A stretch of 64,000 nt of DNA from the NCBI RefSeq assembly GCF_004023625.1, contig NZ_ML137715.1, positions 1 to 64,000 on the forward strand. The letters are read 5' to 3'. This document shows, in pieces, positions 34,095-43,148 of this stretch. A model generated the notes under the pieces. It was not told the DNA's origin. It ran no database searches and saw nothing but the letters and a program-made list of their open reading frames with translations. Each line of letters opens with the position of its first letter. Position 1 is the stretch's first letter. This stretch comes from Streptomyces cavernae. Its GTDB lineage: Bacteria; Actinomycetota; Actinomycetes; Streptomycetales; Streptomycetaceae. Made by a program: the position numbers and the translations under genes.

Positions 34095-34184
34095 AGGACG
34101 GACACCCCAACCAGGACCGGCGTGGTGCGGCGCCTCCAGCCACGCCTCCACCCGCGCCTCCGCCCACGCCTCCACCGGCGACCG

Positions 34185-36107
34185 CTATTCGACCCTCGAC
34201 ATCCGTGCCAACGGGTTCCCCGCGTCCGCGTTGTCCGACTCGTACTTCAGGTCGTCTCCCACCGGGGTGAGGCGGACGGTGTGGGACCCCTTCGTGCACA
34301 CGTCGCGGTTGGACTCCTCGGGGATGCCGGTGGCGATGATCTCCTGCTTCGTCACCTTCTTCAGGACCAGCGCGTTCTCGCAGATGCCACCGATCGGGTC
34401 GGTCTGGCGGAAGGTGCCGAACTCCTCACCCGCCTTCGCCTCGCGGAGCGTGACCCGGAACGTGCCCATGGGGAGCGTGCCGCCCAGGGCGACGCCCTCG
34501 CCCTCCCAGGTGCCGACGTAGGCGGACGGCACGTTCAGCTCGTTGGCGTCGGGGCTGAGTGACTTCGACGCACTCGGGCGGGCTTCGGCGTCGGCGCCCC
34601 CGTCGTCGTTGTCGCCGACGCCCGGTGCCATGTTGAACAGCAGCGCCGAGCCCACCGTCACCGCCGCCAGTGCGCCGGCCACCGCGAGCACGACGGAGCA
34701 ACTCACCTTCCGGCCCCGCCCGTTGTCCCCCGGAGCGGACACCGCCGCCACGCTCACCGAGAGCTTGCCCGGGCCAGGGCCCTGGGGAGTCCCGTCGAAC
34801 TCCGCGTCCCGATCCCGCGGTACGTACGTGGGTGCGCTCCCGAGCCCGTACGCGGGGTCGGGCGGTCCGAACACACCGGAATCCGCGGGGGCCGGGAAAG
34901 CCGAGGACCCGGCGGCCGTGGCGGAGGCGGCCGAGGACCGTGCGGCCGAAGCCGAGGCGCCCGGAGCCCCGCCCACGGAAGCCGCCGCCCCGGAAGCCGC
35001 CGCAGCCGACCGGTCCCCCGCCACCACGGACCGTTCCCCTGTCACGCCCGATGGGCCGTCCACCACCCCCGATGGGCCGTCCGCCACCCCCGACGGGCTG
35101 TCCACCGTCCCCGACCGCCCGCTCACGCCCGCCGATGGGCCGTCCACCCCCACCGACGTGCCGTCCACCGACGGGCTGCTGAACCCCACCGGCCCCGAAG
35201 GCGCGGCCTCCGAGACCTCCAGGTTCAGCAACTGCACCGCGCTGCGGCCGACTTGCTCCACCAGGGAACCCGGCAGCCACCCCGCCGCGACCAGACGGGC
35301 CGCGCCCTCGGGGGCGAGCCGGGACGCCACGTCGGCCGGATCCGGCCGCGCGGCGGGGTCCTTGGCCAGGCACTGCGTCACAAGCTCACGCAACTCGCCG
35401 TCCAGAGAACCGAGTTCGGGTTCCTCATGGACGACCTTGTAGAGCAGTGCGGCCGAGGAGTCGCCGGGGAACGGTGAGGCACCGGTCGCGGCGAAGGCGA
35501 GGACCGCCCCGAGCGAGAACACGTCCGCCGCGCCGGTGGCCCCCTTGCCGAGGATCTGCTCGGGTGCCATGTAGCCGGGCGAGCCGATCGAGACGCCCGT
35601 CGACGTCAGCGATGCCGTCCCGTCCGTCGCCCGGGCGATCCCGAAGTCGATGAGGAGCGGGCCGTCGACGGTGAGCAGGACGTTCGACGGTTTCACGTCC
35701 CGGTGCACCAGCCCCAGTCCGTGCACCGCGACGAGCGCCTCCGCCAGACCCGCGCCGAGGACCCGGGCGGAATGCGGGGGCAGCGCCCCGCCGTCCGCGA
35801 CCGCGGCGGCCAGCGAGGGGCCCGCGGCGTATCCGGTCGCGACCCACGGCACGGACGCGTCGGGGTCCGCGTCCAGGACCGGTGCCGTCCAGGTGGCGCC
35901 CACTCTCCGTGCCGCCTCCACCTCGCGCCGGAACCGGGCCCGGAACTCCGCGTCCAGCGCGAAGTGCGGATGCACGATCTTCACCGCGACGGTACGGCCG
36001 CCGGCGCTGCGCCCCAGGTAGACCCGCCCCATGCCGCCCGAGCCGAGCCGGCCGAGCAGCCGGTAGGGGCCCACCACCGTGGGTTCGTCGACTTCGAGCG
36101 GCTGCAT
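34185..36107 (-). CDS. receptor-type Ser/Thr protein kinase
   Basis: 640 residues from ATG 36107. Kinase domain (about 12-275): Gly loop LGSGGMGRVYLGR, Lys in VAVKIVHP, catalytic loop HRDVKPSNVLL, DFG in LLIDFGIARA, APE in YMAPEQILGKGA. Then a low-complexity linker of VDGPSG-type repeats (about 310-370) and Ala/Ser stretches, one membrane helix (VVLAVAGALAAVTVGSALLF) and an outer domain (about 510-640: YVGTWEGEGVALGGTLPMGT to AGNPLARMSRVE) with Cys residues in GGICENA and NRDVCTKGS. No PASTA repeats. It converges on the motor gene with a 90-bp gap. The motor has an FHA-like region, which reads phosphothreonine, so a regulatory link is plausible. Confidence 0.9.
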   Translation of the reverse strand: MQPLEVDEPTVVGPYRLLGRLGSGGMGRVYLGRSAGGRTVAVKIVHPHFALDAEFRARFRREVEAARRVGATWTAPVLDADPDASVPWVATGYAAGPSLAAAVADGGALPPHSARVLGAGLAEALVAVHGLGLVHRDVKPSNVLLTVDGPLLIDFGIARATDGTASLTSTGVSIGSPGYMAPEQILGKGATGAADVFSLGAVLAFAATGASPFPGDSSAALLYKVVHEEPELGSLDGELRELVTQCLAKDPAARPDPADVASRLAPEGAARLVAAGWLPGSLVEQVGRSAVQLLNLEVSEAAPSGPVGFSSPSVDGTSVGVDGPSAGVSGRSGTVDSPSGVADGPSGVVDGPSGVTGERSVVAGDRSAAAASGAAASVGGAPGASASAARSSAASATAAGSSAFPAPADSGVFGPPDPAYGLGSAPTYVPRDRDAEFDGTPQGPGPGKLSVSVAAVSAPGDNGRGRKVSCSVVLAVAGALAAVTVGSALLFNMAPGVGDNDDGGADAEARPSASKSLSPDANELNVPSAYVGTWEGEGVALGGTLPMGTFRVTLREAKAGEEFGTFRQTDPIGGICENALVLKKVTKQEIIATGIPEESNRDVCTKGSHTVRLTPVGDDLKYESDNADAGNPLARMSRVE

Positions 36108-36207
36108 GGCGTTGCCTCCCCCGGACGCTCTGCACTCCCCCAGCAGAGTAGTCGTGTGCGCCCGCGGAAGTTACTGCCCGGAAGTCACGAAGCGGTGGTA
36201 CGACGCG

Positions 36208-36251
36208 GTAGTACGGGCCGGTAGTACGCCGTAGTAGTACGGGCCGGTAGT
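36208..36251. repeat. two 18-bp direct repeats between the kinase and mqnA
   Basis: GTAGTACGGGCCGGTAGT occurs at 36208-36225 and again at 36234-36251, with extra GTAGTAC words between. The gap between the kinase start and the mqnA stop is 312 bp; the kinase promoter should lie here. The repeats could be regulator sites for the kinase. Nothing else is recognised in the gap. Confidence 0.7.
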
Positions 36252-36419
36252 TCGCGGCCCGGGGTCACGGCGGCACGCGGTATGTCCGCGGCCGCGCCCG
36301 GCCGCGCCGAATTGCGTGAGTGAAATCCACGGAAGGGAGCCGGAGCCCCCGAGCCAACCTCCATGGGGAATTCGTCGACCGGAATTCCCCGCGCGTTCAC
36401 CGGTTACCCGAGTAAGCGA

Positions 36420-37620
<1,201 letters not shown>

Positions 37621-37824
37621 ATGGCTACCGGAACCGTTAAGTGGTTCAACGCCGAAAAGGGCTTTGGCTTCATCGCCCAGGAAGGCGGCGGCCCCGACGT
37701 CTTCGTCCACTACTCCGCGATCAACGCCAGCGGCTTCCGCTCCCTCGAGGAGAACCAGGCCGTGAGCTTCGACGTCACGCAGGGTCCGAAGGGCCCGCAG
37801 GCGGAGAATGTCACCCCGGTCTGA
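37621..37824 (+). CDS. cold-shock protein, CspA family
   Basis: 67 residues: [20 protein letters not shown], then [23 protein letters not shown]1 (KGFGFI) and RNP2 (VFVHY) are intact. Small single-domain RNA/DNA-binding protein that melts RNA structure and acts as an antiterminator. The usual length is 65-70 residues. Monocistronic: strong ribosome site before it and a strong terminator 40 bp after it. Confidence 0.97.
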   Translation: MATGTVKWFNAEKGFGFIAQEGGGPDVFVHYSAINASGFRSLEENQAVSFDVTQGPKGPQAENVTPV

Positions 37825-37864
37825 GCCGCCAGGCCCCTGATCCGGAACCGAGAGCAGTACCCAA

Positions 37865-37906
37865 GGGGCCCTGCGCCGACAAGGCGCGGGGCCCCTGCCC
37901 CTTTTT
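37865..37906 (+). terminator. Rho-independent terminator of the cold-shock gene
   Basis: GGGGCCCTGCGCC (37865-37877) pairs with GGCGCGGGGCCCC (37883-37895) with a single G-T pair and a 5-base loop, followed by TGCCCCTTTTTCC, a T-rich tract. Confidence 0.85.
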
Positions 37907-38238
37907 CCAGGACCTCGCCCGGGTCGCCCCCGCCTGACCCCGCGCCTCAGCCGGCCCTCCCCGGTCACCCGCGCGGCCTCACCCCATGGGCCCGCCCCCA
38001 CGGCCTCACCCGGACGGCCCACCATCTCGGATGAATCTCGGCGGGCCGCATGATCAGGACGAGCCGGCAGCACCGTCCTGCCGGCCGCCCCGAAGGGGTG
38101 CCCGACTCCGGGGCCTCGTACATATGGGGGATATCACCCAGGTGCTCCATATTGGGGGCATGACCTCGGCACGCGAGCGTCAGGAAACGTACATTCGTTC
38201 GCCGTACACAAGAGGCAGCCTCGGCATGGCCCTGGGCC
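37907..38238. other. 332-bp intergenic region without a gene
   Basis: Between the cold-shock terminator and the stop of the acyl-CoA synthetase. Pro/Arg-rich short frames only. Near 38120-38170 there are less GC-rich words (CATATGGGGGATATCACCC), but I see no clear promoter or gene. Confidence 0.5.
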
Positions 38239-40149
38239 CTAGTCCTGCGCCTGGTACATCGCCTCGATCTCCTCGGCGAAGTCCTTCTCGATCGCCGACC
38301 GCTTCACTTTCAGGGACGGGGTGAGGTGGCCCGCCTCCTCGGCGAAGTCACCGGGGAGGACGGTGAAGCGGCGGATGGACTCGGCGCGGGAGACGAGGCG
38401 GTTGGCGTCGTCGACGGCTCGCTGCAGGGCATCCAGCAACTCGGGGTCCGAGATCAGCCGCTCGAACGGGACCTGCTGCTTGTCGGTCATCTGGCGCCAG
38501 TGCTCCATGCCCTCGGGATCGAGGGTGATCAGCGCGGTGATGTACGGGCGGGCGTCCCCGACCACCAGGCACTGGGAGACCAGCGGATGGGCCCGGATCC
38601 AGTGCTCCAGCGGGGCCGGCGGCACGCTCTTGCCGCCCGTGGTCAGCAGGATCTCCTTCTTCCGCCCGGTGATGGTCAGATAGCCCTCGTCGTCGAGCGC
38701 GCCGATGTCCCCGGTCGCGAACCAGCCCTCCGTGGTGGCGGGCACCACACCGCCCGCGTGCGGGTCCCAGTAGCCGCGCAGGATCTGGCCGCCGTTCACC
38801 AGCACCTCGCCGTCCGCGGCGATCCGCAACCGGGTGCCGGGCAGGGGCCAGCCCGCCGTGCCCAGGCGGGGTTTGAGCAGCGGGGTGACCGTGGCGGCGG
38901 CGGTGGTCTCCGTCAGCCCGTACCCTTCGAAGACGTCGATGCCGGCGCCCGCGTAGAACGCGGCGAGCCCCCTGCCCAGCGGGGATCCTCCGCAGACCAC
39001 ATAACGGACCTTGCCGCCCAGGGCGTTGCGGATCCTGCGGTACACGAGCGGGTCGTACAGCGCGCGTGCCGCCCGCAGACTGCGTCCCGGGCCGGGTCCG
39101 GTGCCGTGCTGTTCGGCCTCCATCGCCTCGCCGTACTTGCGGGCGACCCGGTCGGCGCGGTCGAAGGACGCGGCCCGTCCCATCTTCTCGGCGGACGCCC
39201 GCGCCGTGTTGAAGACCTTCTCCAGCACATAGGGGATGGCCAGCAGGAAGGTGGGCCGGAAGCCGGCGAGGTCCGCGAGGAGTTCCTCGGTGCCCACACT
39301 CGGGGTGTGCCCGAGGCGCACCCTGGCGCGCAGACAGCCGATGGCGACCATGCGCCCGAAGACGTGTGAGAGGGGCAGGAACAGCAGGGTCGCCGCGGGC
39401 TCCTTGCTGGTGGCCTTGAACACCGGGTGCAGCAGCTCGATCGCGTTGTCGACCTCGGCGAAGAAGTTGCCGTGGGTGAGGGCGCAGCCCTTGGGGCGGC
39501 CGGTGGTGCCCGAGGTGTAGATGAGGGTGGCGAGGCTGTCCGGAGTGAGCATCCCTCGCCGTACGCCCACTTCCTGCTCCGGGACGTCCCGCCGCCCCAG
39601 CTCGGCGAGCCGGTCCGTGTGCCCCTTCTCGAAGACCCACACGTGCCGCAGATCGGGGATCCGGTCGCGCTCGGGTCCCAGTACGGCGGCCTGTGCCACG
39701 GACTCCACGGCGAGGGCGGCGGCACCGGAGTCCTGCAGGATCCACCGGGTCTGGAACACCGACGACGTCGGATAGATCGGCACGGTGACCAGCCCCGCCG
39801 CCCATGCGGCGAAGTCCAGCAACGTCCACTCGTACGTCGTCCGGGCCATGATGGCGATCCGGTCGCCCGGCGCGAGCCCCTCCGATATCAGCCCTCTGGC
39901 GAGGTCGAGCACCTCCCGCGCGAACCGGTCCGCCGTCACGTCCTGCCAGTCGCCGTTCTCGTCCTTGCGGCTGAGCACCGCCTCGTCCGGGGCCTCGAGG
40001 GCGTTGTCGAACGGGATGTCCGCGAGCGAACCGTGCGTCATGGGTGCGACCAGGGGCGGTACGTACGCCTCCCGGACGACCCCGTCGAGCCGACGGAGCT
40101 CCGGCTCCACGAGAAGGGGGCGGGCGACAGCGTCATAGTGGCCGGCCAT
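38239..40149 (-). CDS. long-chain fatty acid-CoA ligase (AMP-forming)
   Basis: 636 residues from ATG 40149. The AMP-binding P-loop reads LIYTSGTTGRPKGCALTHGN, the A5 motif GYGLTETTAAATVTP, and the A7-A8 region GWFATGDIGALDDEGYLTIT with GRKKEILLTTGGKSVPP, ending with a conserved Lys near SLKVKRSAIEKDF. Long FadD15-type architecture with an N-terminal LVAPMTHGSLADIPFDNALE. Activates long-chain acids to acyl-CoA, probably on the inner membrane face. Neighbouring genes do not form an operon with it; the divergent MaoC-like gene may share lipid metabolism. Intact motifs. Confidence 0.9.
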   Translation of the reverse strand: MAGHYDAVARPLLVEPELRRLDGVVREAYVPPLVAPMTHGSLADIPFDNALEAPDEAVLSRKDENGDWQDVTADRFAREVLDLARGLISEGLAPGDRIAIMARTTYEWTLLDFAAWAAGLVTVPIYPTSSVFQTRWILQDSGAAALAVESVAQAAVLGPERDRIPDLRHVWVFEKGHTDRLAELGRRDVPEQEVGVRRGMLTPDSLATLIYTSGTTGRPKGCALTHGNFFAEVDNAIELLHPVFKATSKEPAATLLFLPLSHVFGRMVAIGCLRARVRLGHTPSVGTEELLADLAGFRPTFLLAIPYVLEKVFNTARASAEKMGRAASFDRADRVARKYGEAMEAEQHGTGPGPGRSLRAARALYDPLVYRRIRNALGGKVRYVVCGGSPLGRGLAAFYAGAGIDVFEGYGLTETTAAATVTPLLKPRLGTAGWPLPGTRLRIAADGEVLVNGGQILRGYWDPHAGGVVPATTEGWFATGDIGALDDEGYLTITGRKKEILLTTGGKSVPPAPLEHWIRAHPLVSQCLVVGDARPYITALITLDPEGMEHWRQMTDKQQVPFERLISDPELLDALQRAVDDANRLVSRAESIRRFTVLPGDFAEEAGHLTPSLKVKRSAIEKDFAEEIEAMYQAQD

Positions 40150-40429
40150 GGGGGGCTCCTTGTCGTCTGCCGCTGAGAAGTTCGGGCCGCGTCAGCGAGT
40201 TATCCCAATCTTGGGGCTGCCGGAGGACGGAGGAGGGTGTTCCGGGGAGTGAGGTTTGTGAGAGGTGTATGTGGTTGGCATGTACTGGGGTGAAAGGCGG
40301 TTGCCCACCCTCGCTGAGCCGCGCGGTGGTCGCGCATTTGTGAGCCCGGCCGCGCCGTAGCCACAGCTCCTGACTCTTGAGTAACCTTACTTCTAGGTAA
40401 ATTTAGCCCTTAAGTGGGGGGTTGCTCCA

Positions 40430-41347
40430 ATGACAGAGAGTGACGCTGGTTTCACCGAGGCGACACGCGGGCGTTCCGTCACCCTCGCCGCCCCTCCCCG
40501 GCTCGGGCCGCTGCTGGCTCGTGGTGCGTTGTGGTCACCGTTCAAGCGGGCTCGCCCGGACGCCCGGAACGCTCCCGTTCCGGCCACCCGGATCGTCCTG
40601 CCGGAAGTCCGCGTCGACGTCCAGCGGCTCACGTCCTACGAGCGCGTCTGCGGGTTCGGCGTCGGTGCCGTCGACCTGCCGGTCACCTACCCGCATGTCC
40701 TCGCGTTCCCGCTGGCCATGCGGATCATGGCCGACCGCACGTTCCCGCTGCCGCTGCTCGGGCTGGTGCACACCTCGATCGAGATACGGCAGCTGCGCGG
40801 TCTCTCCGTCGCCGAGGCGTACGAACTCGCGGCCCACGTCGACGGGTTCGCTCCCCACCGGCGCGGAACCGAAGCCCGCTTGGTCGTCGAAGTGCGGTGC
40901 GGGGGCGACCTCGTCTGGGAGTCGTGCAGCACCTATCTCGCCCGGCACCGAACGAGCCGGGACACGGCCTCAGCCCCGAGCGGAGCTGAGGGGGTGCAGG
41001 CGCCACCAAGCCACCCGCGGCTACCGGCCCGCTCCGAATGGCGCCTCGCCGGCGACCTGGGCCGCCGCTACGCCCGCGCCTCGGGCGACCACAACCCCAT
41101 CCATCTGCACCCCGTCACCGCGAGCCCCTTCGGTTTCTCCAGGCCCATCGCCCACGGCATGTGGACGGTCGCCCGCTGCCTCGCCGAGTTCGGGGCGGAA
41201 GGGCAGGGCGCCGTGCGGGTACGGGCCGACTTCAAGGCGCCGGTACCGCTGCCGGGCGCCGTCGTCTACGCCGCCGACGGGCCCGCCTTCGAACTCCGCG
41301 GCGCCTCACGGGTCCACCTCACCGGGACGGTGACCCCGCGACGGTGA
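40430..41347 (+). CDS. MaoC-like hydratase/dehydratase, double hot-dog
   Basis: 305 residues from ATG 40430. The N-terminal hot-dog half (VRVDVQRLTSYERVCGFGVG to HVLAFPLAMRIMADRTFPLP) is followed by the C-terminal MaoC half with the active-site motif YARASGDHNPIHLHPVTASP and FGFSRPIAHGMWTVA. The Asp-His pair of the hydratase-2 motif is present. Likely a 2-enoyl-CoA hydratase or 3-hydroxyacyl-ACP dehydratase. It is divergent from an acyl-CoA ligase; the 280-bp gap includes an AT-rich stretch at about 40376-40412 that is the likely promoter. A Pro/Ala-rich linker (about 178-200) joins the halves. Confidence 0.88.
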   Translation: MTESDAGFTEATRGRSVTLAAPPRLGPLLARGALWSPFKRARPDARNAPVPATRIVLPEVRVDVQRLTSYERVCGFGVGAVDLPVTYPHVLAFPLAMRIMADRTFPLPLLGLVHTSIEIRQLRGLSVAEAYELAAHVDGFAPHRRGTEARLVVEVRCGGDLVWESCSTYLARHRTSRDTASAPSGAEGVQAPPSHPRLPARSEWRLAGDLGRRYARASGDHNPIHLHPVTASPFGFSRPIAHGMWTVARCLAEFGAEGQGAVRVRADFKAPVPLPGAVVYAADGPAFELRGASRVHLTGTVTPRR

Positions 41348-41366
41348 GCCCCGACGACGGCGCAGG

Positions 41367-42140
41367 TCAGGCCGCTTCGAGCGCGCCGACCCAGCCGAAC
41401 GCCGTGATCTCCTCGGTCGCCGTCTTCAGGTCCTTGGCGTTGTCCACGCCCCGCCAGTAGCCGTTGACGCGGTAGGCGGACAGCCGCCCCTGCTCGGCGA
41501 GGCCGGGGAAGGTGGTGTCCTCATGGTCCCCCAGGTCCGGCAACAGGTCGGTGACGGCGGGCTCGAAGAGGTACACGCCCGCGTTGATCCAGTGCGGCAG
41601 CACGGGTGCCTCCTCGAAGCTGGTCACGCAGTCCGTACCGCTGAGCTCGACGATGCCGTACGGCGACTTCAGCGGCGTGACCGCCAGCGTCGCCAGTGCC
41701 GACCGCTCGGCGTGCGTCCGCGCCAGGTCACGCAACGAGAACCGGGTCAGGATGTCGCCGTTGAGCCCCACCCACCGCTCCCCCGGGTGAGGCAGGCTGC
41801 GCGCGGCGTGCTTCAGGCCGCCGCCGCGCCCCAGCGGCTCGTCCTCCACCACCACGCGTACCCGCAGCGGCAGCGCGTGGGTGGCCACGTACTCCTTGAG
41901 GACGTCGGCCCGGTAGCCGCAGGAGATCACAACCTCCTCGATACCCTCCGACGCCAGCCAGACCGCCTGATGCTCGAAGATCGGCCGGCCCGCCACTTCC
42001 ACGAGCGCCTTCGGTACCCGGTCGGTGTACGGGCGCAGCCGGCTGGCCTGACCGCCGGCGAGGATCACGGCCTGCCGCACCAGCGAGGGCCGCTCCCAGC
42101 CGGCGGCGATCGGGGGAACAGGAAGAGTGGTGCTGGTCAT
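41367..42140 (-). CDS. sugar-phosphate nucleotidyltransferase
   Basis: 257 residues from ATG 42140. AVILAGGQASRLRPYTDRVP with KALVEVAG is the nucleotide-binding signature; VGLNGDILTRFS gives the metal-binding Asp; WINAGVYLFEP and the C-terminal NGYWRGVDNAKDLKTA complete the fold. Transfers NMP to a sugar 1-phosphate. It closes the polysaccharide cluster and probably supplies an activated sugar for the glycosyltransferase at 47015; GDP-mannose or UDP/dTDP-glucose type cannot be decided by eye. A longer in-frame start overlaps the lyase gene and is rejected. Confidence 0.85.
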   Translation of the reverse strand: MTSTTLPVPPIAAGWERPSLVRQAVILAGGQASRLRPYTDRVPKALVEVAGRPIFEHQAVWLASEGIEEVVISCGYRADVLKEYVATHALPLRVRVVVEDEPLGRGGGLKHAARSLPHPGERWVGLNGDILTRFSLRDLARTHAERSALATLAVTPLKSPYGIVELSGTDCVTSFEEAPVLPHWINAGVYLFEPAVTDLLPDLGDHEDTTFPGLAEQGRLSAYRVNGYWRGVDNAKDLKTATEEITAFGWVGALEAA

Positions 42141-42175
42141 GGATGCCTCCAGAGGTGGTGGGTCCGGCCCGCCCG

Positions 42176-43054
42176 TCAGGTGCCGGGCAGTTGACCGAGG
42201 GTGCGGGACGAGATGGCGAAGGCGGCGAAGTCGACGTATTGCGCGCGGGGCGTCGCCCAACTCGGGTCGTCTCCGCCGAAGAAGGTCGAGAAGAACACCC
42301 CGTCGATCCTCAGCCGCGGGGTCGTACGGAACGTCAGCCGGTGCTGGGCCAGCACCCGGGCACCGTTCACCGTCACCGTGATCGAACCGTCCGCGCGGCC
42401 GGGTGTGTTGAGGTGCAATGCCTGCTCCACACAGGTCCAGCGGTCGACCGGCCAGTACCAGTCGTCGCTGCGGCCGAGCGATGTGCCGTGTTCCACGGAG
42501 GTCGGCAGGTAGGCGTACACCTCGGCGAAGCCGTTCCTGCGCCACATGTAGCGGGTGGACATGCCGTCCGTGCCGTCCGGGATGTGCTGCCCGCCGGTGA
42601 CGGAACCCCCGTACAGGCCGGGCAGTTTGCCGCCTTTGACGAAGTCGAAGCCGTTGGGGAAGCGCAGGTAGTAGCGCAGGTGCAGGGAATCCACCGGGCC
42701 GGAGCGCCGCTCGAGGTAGAGCTGCGCCCCGCCCTCGGGCCGGCCGTACTTCCGGGCTACGGTCATGCTGGCCGAGCCCGCCGGGTAGCCGACCCGCAGC
42801 GTGGGCCCGAGGACCGGGTCCCGGCCCGGCAGCAGCACCGCCCGGGACAGGCCGAACCCGCCGTGGTCCCTGGGCAGCAGGTCCGGGCCGAAGAAGCGGG
42901 TCACCTGCGCCATGCCGCGACTGAGCGGCGTCCCGGAAGCGGAGGCGCTCGGGTGGCCGGCCGGCTCGCCGCCCGAGCTGTCGGAGCAGGCGGCGACGAG
43001 AGCCGTGGCCGCCGCGGCACCCCCTGCCGTGATGATCTGCCGTCTACTGCTCAT
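42176..43054 (-). CDS. lipoprotein polysaccharide lyase-like protein (PL14-type fold)
   Basis: 292 residues from ATG 43054. SRRQIITAGGAAAATALVAA followed by Cys gives a twin-arginine-style or lipoprotein signal with ACSDSSGG. The domain has VDSLHLRYYLRFPNGFDFVK and GGKLPGLYGGSVTGGQHIPD, then SVTVNG-type strands ARVLAQHRLTFRTTPRLRID and FGGDDPSWATPRAQYVDFAA. This pattern belongs to the PL14/PL20-like jelly-roll uronate lyases. In an exopolysaccharide operon such an enzyme trims or degrades the polymer outside the cell. Catalytic residues were not assigned. Confidence 0.75.
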   Translation of the reverse strand: MSSRRQIITAGGAAAATALVAACSDSSGGEPAGHPSASASGTPLSRGMAQVTRFFGPDLLPRDHGGFGLSRAVLLPGRDPVLGPTLRVGYPAGSASMTVARKYGRPEGGAQLYLERRSGPVDSLHLRYYLRFPNGFDFVKGGKLPGLYGGSVTGGQHIPDGTDGMSTRYMWRRNGFAEVYAYLPTSVEHGTSLGRSDDWYWPVDRWTCVEQALHLNTPGRADGSITVTVNGARVLAQHRLTFRTTPRLRIDGVFFSTFFGGDDPSWATPRAQYVDFAAFAISSRTLGQLPGT

Positions 43055-43148
43055 GGTGCCTGCTCCTGTACTCGGACATGGCGGGTGCGGGCGTTGCGCT
43101 CCCGGTCGCGGTCGGTGTCGCGGGGCGGAACGCGCGGCCGGGCGGCCC

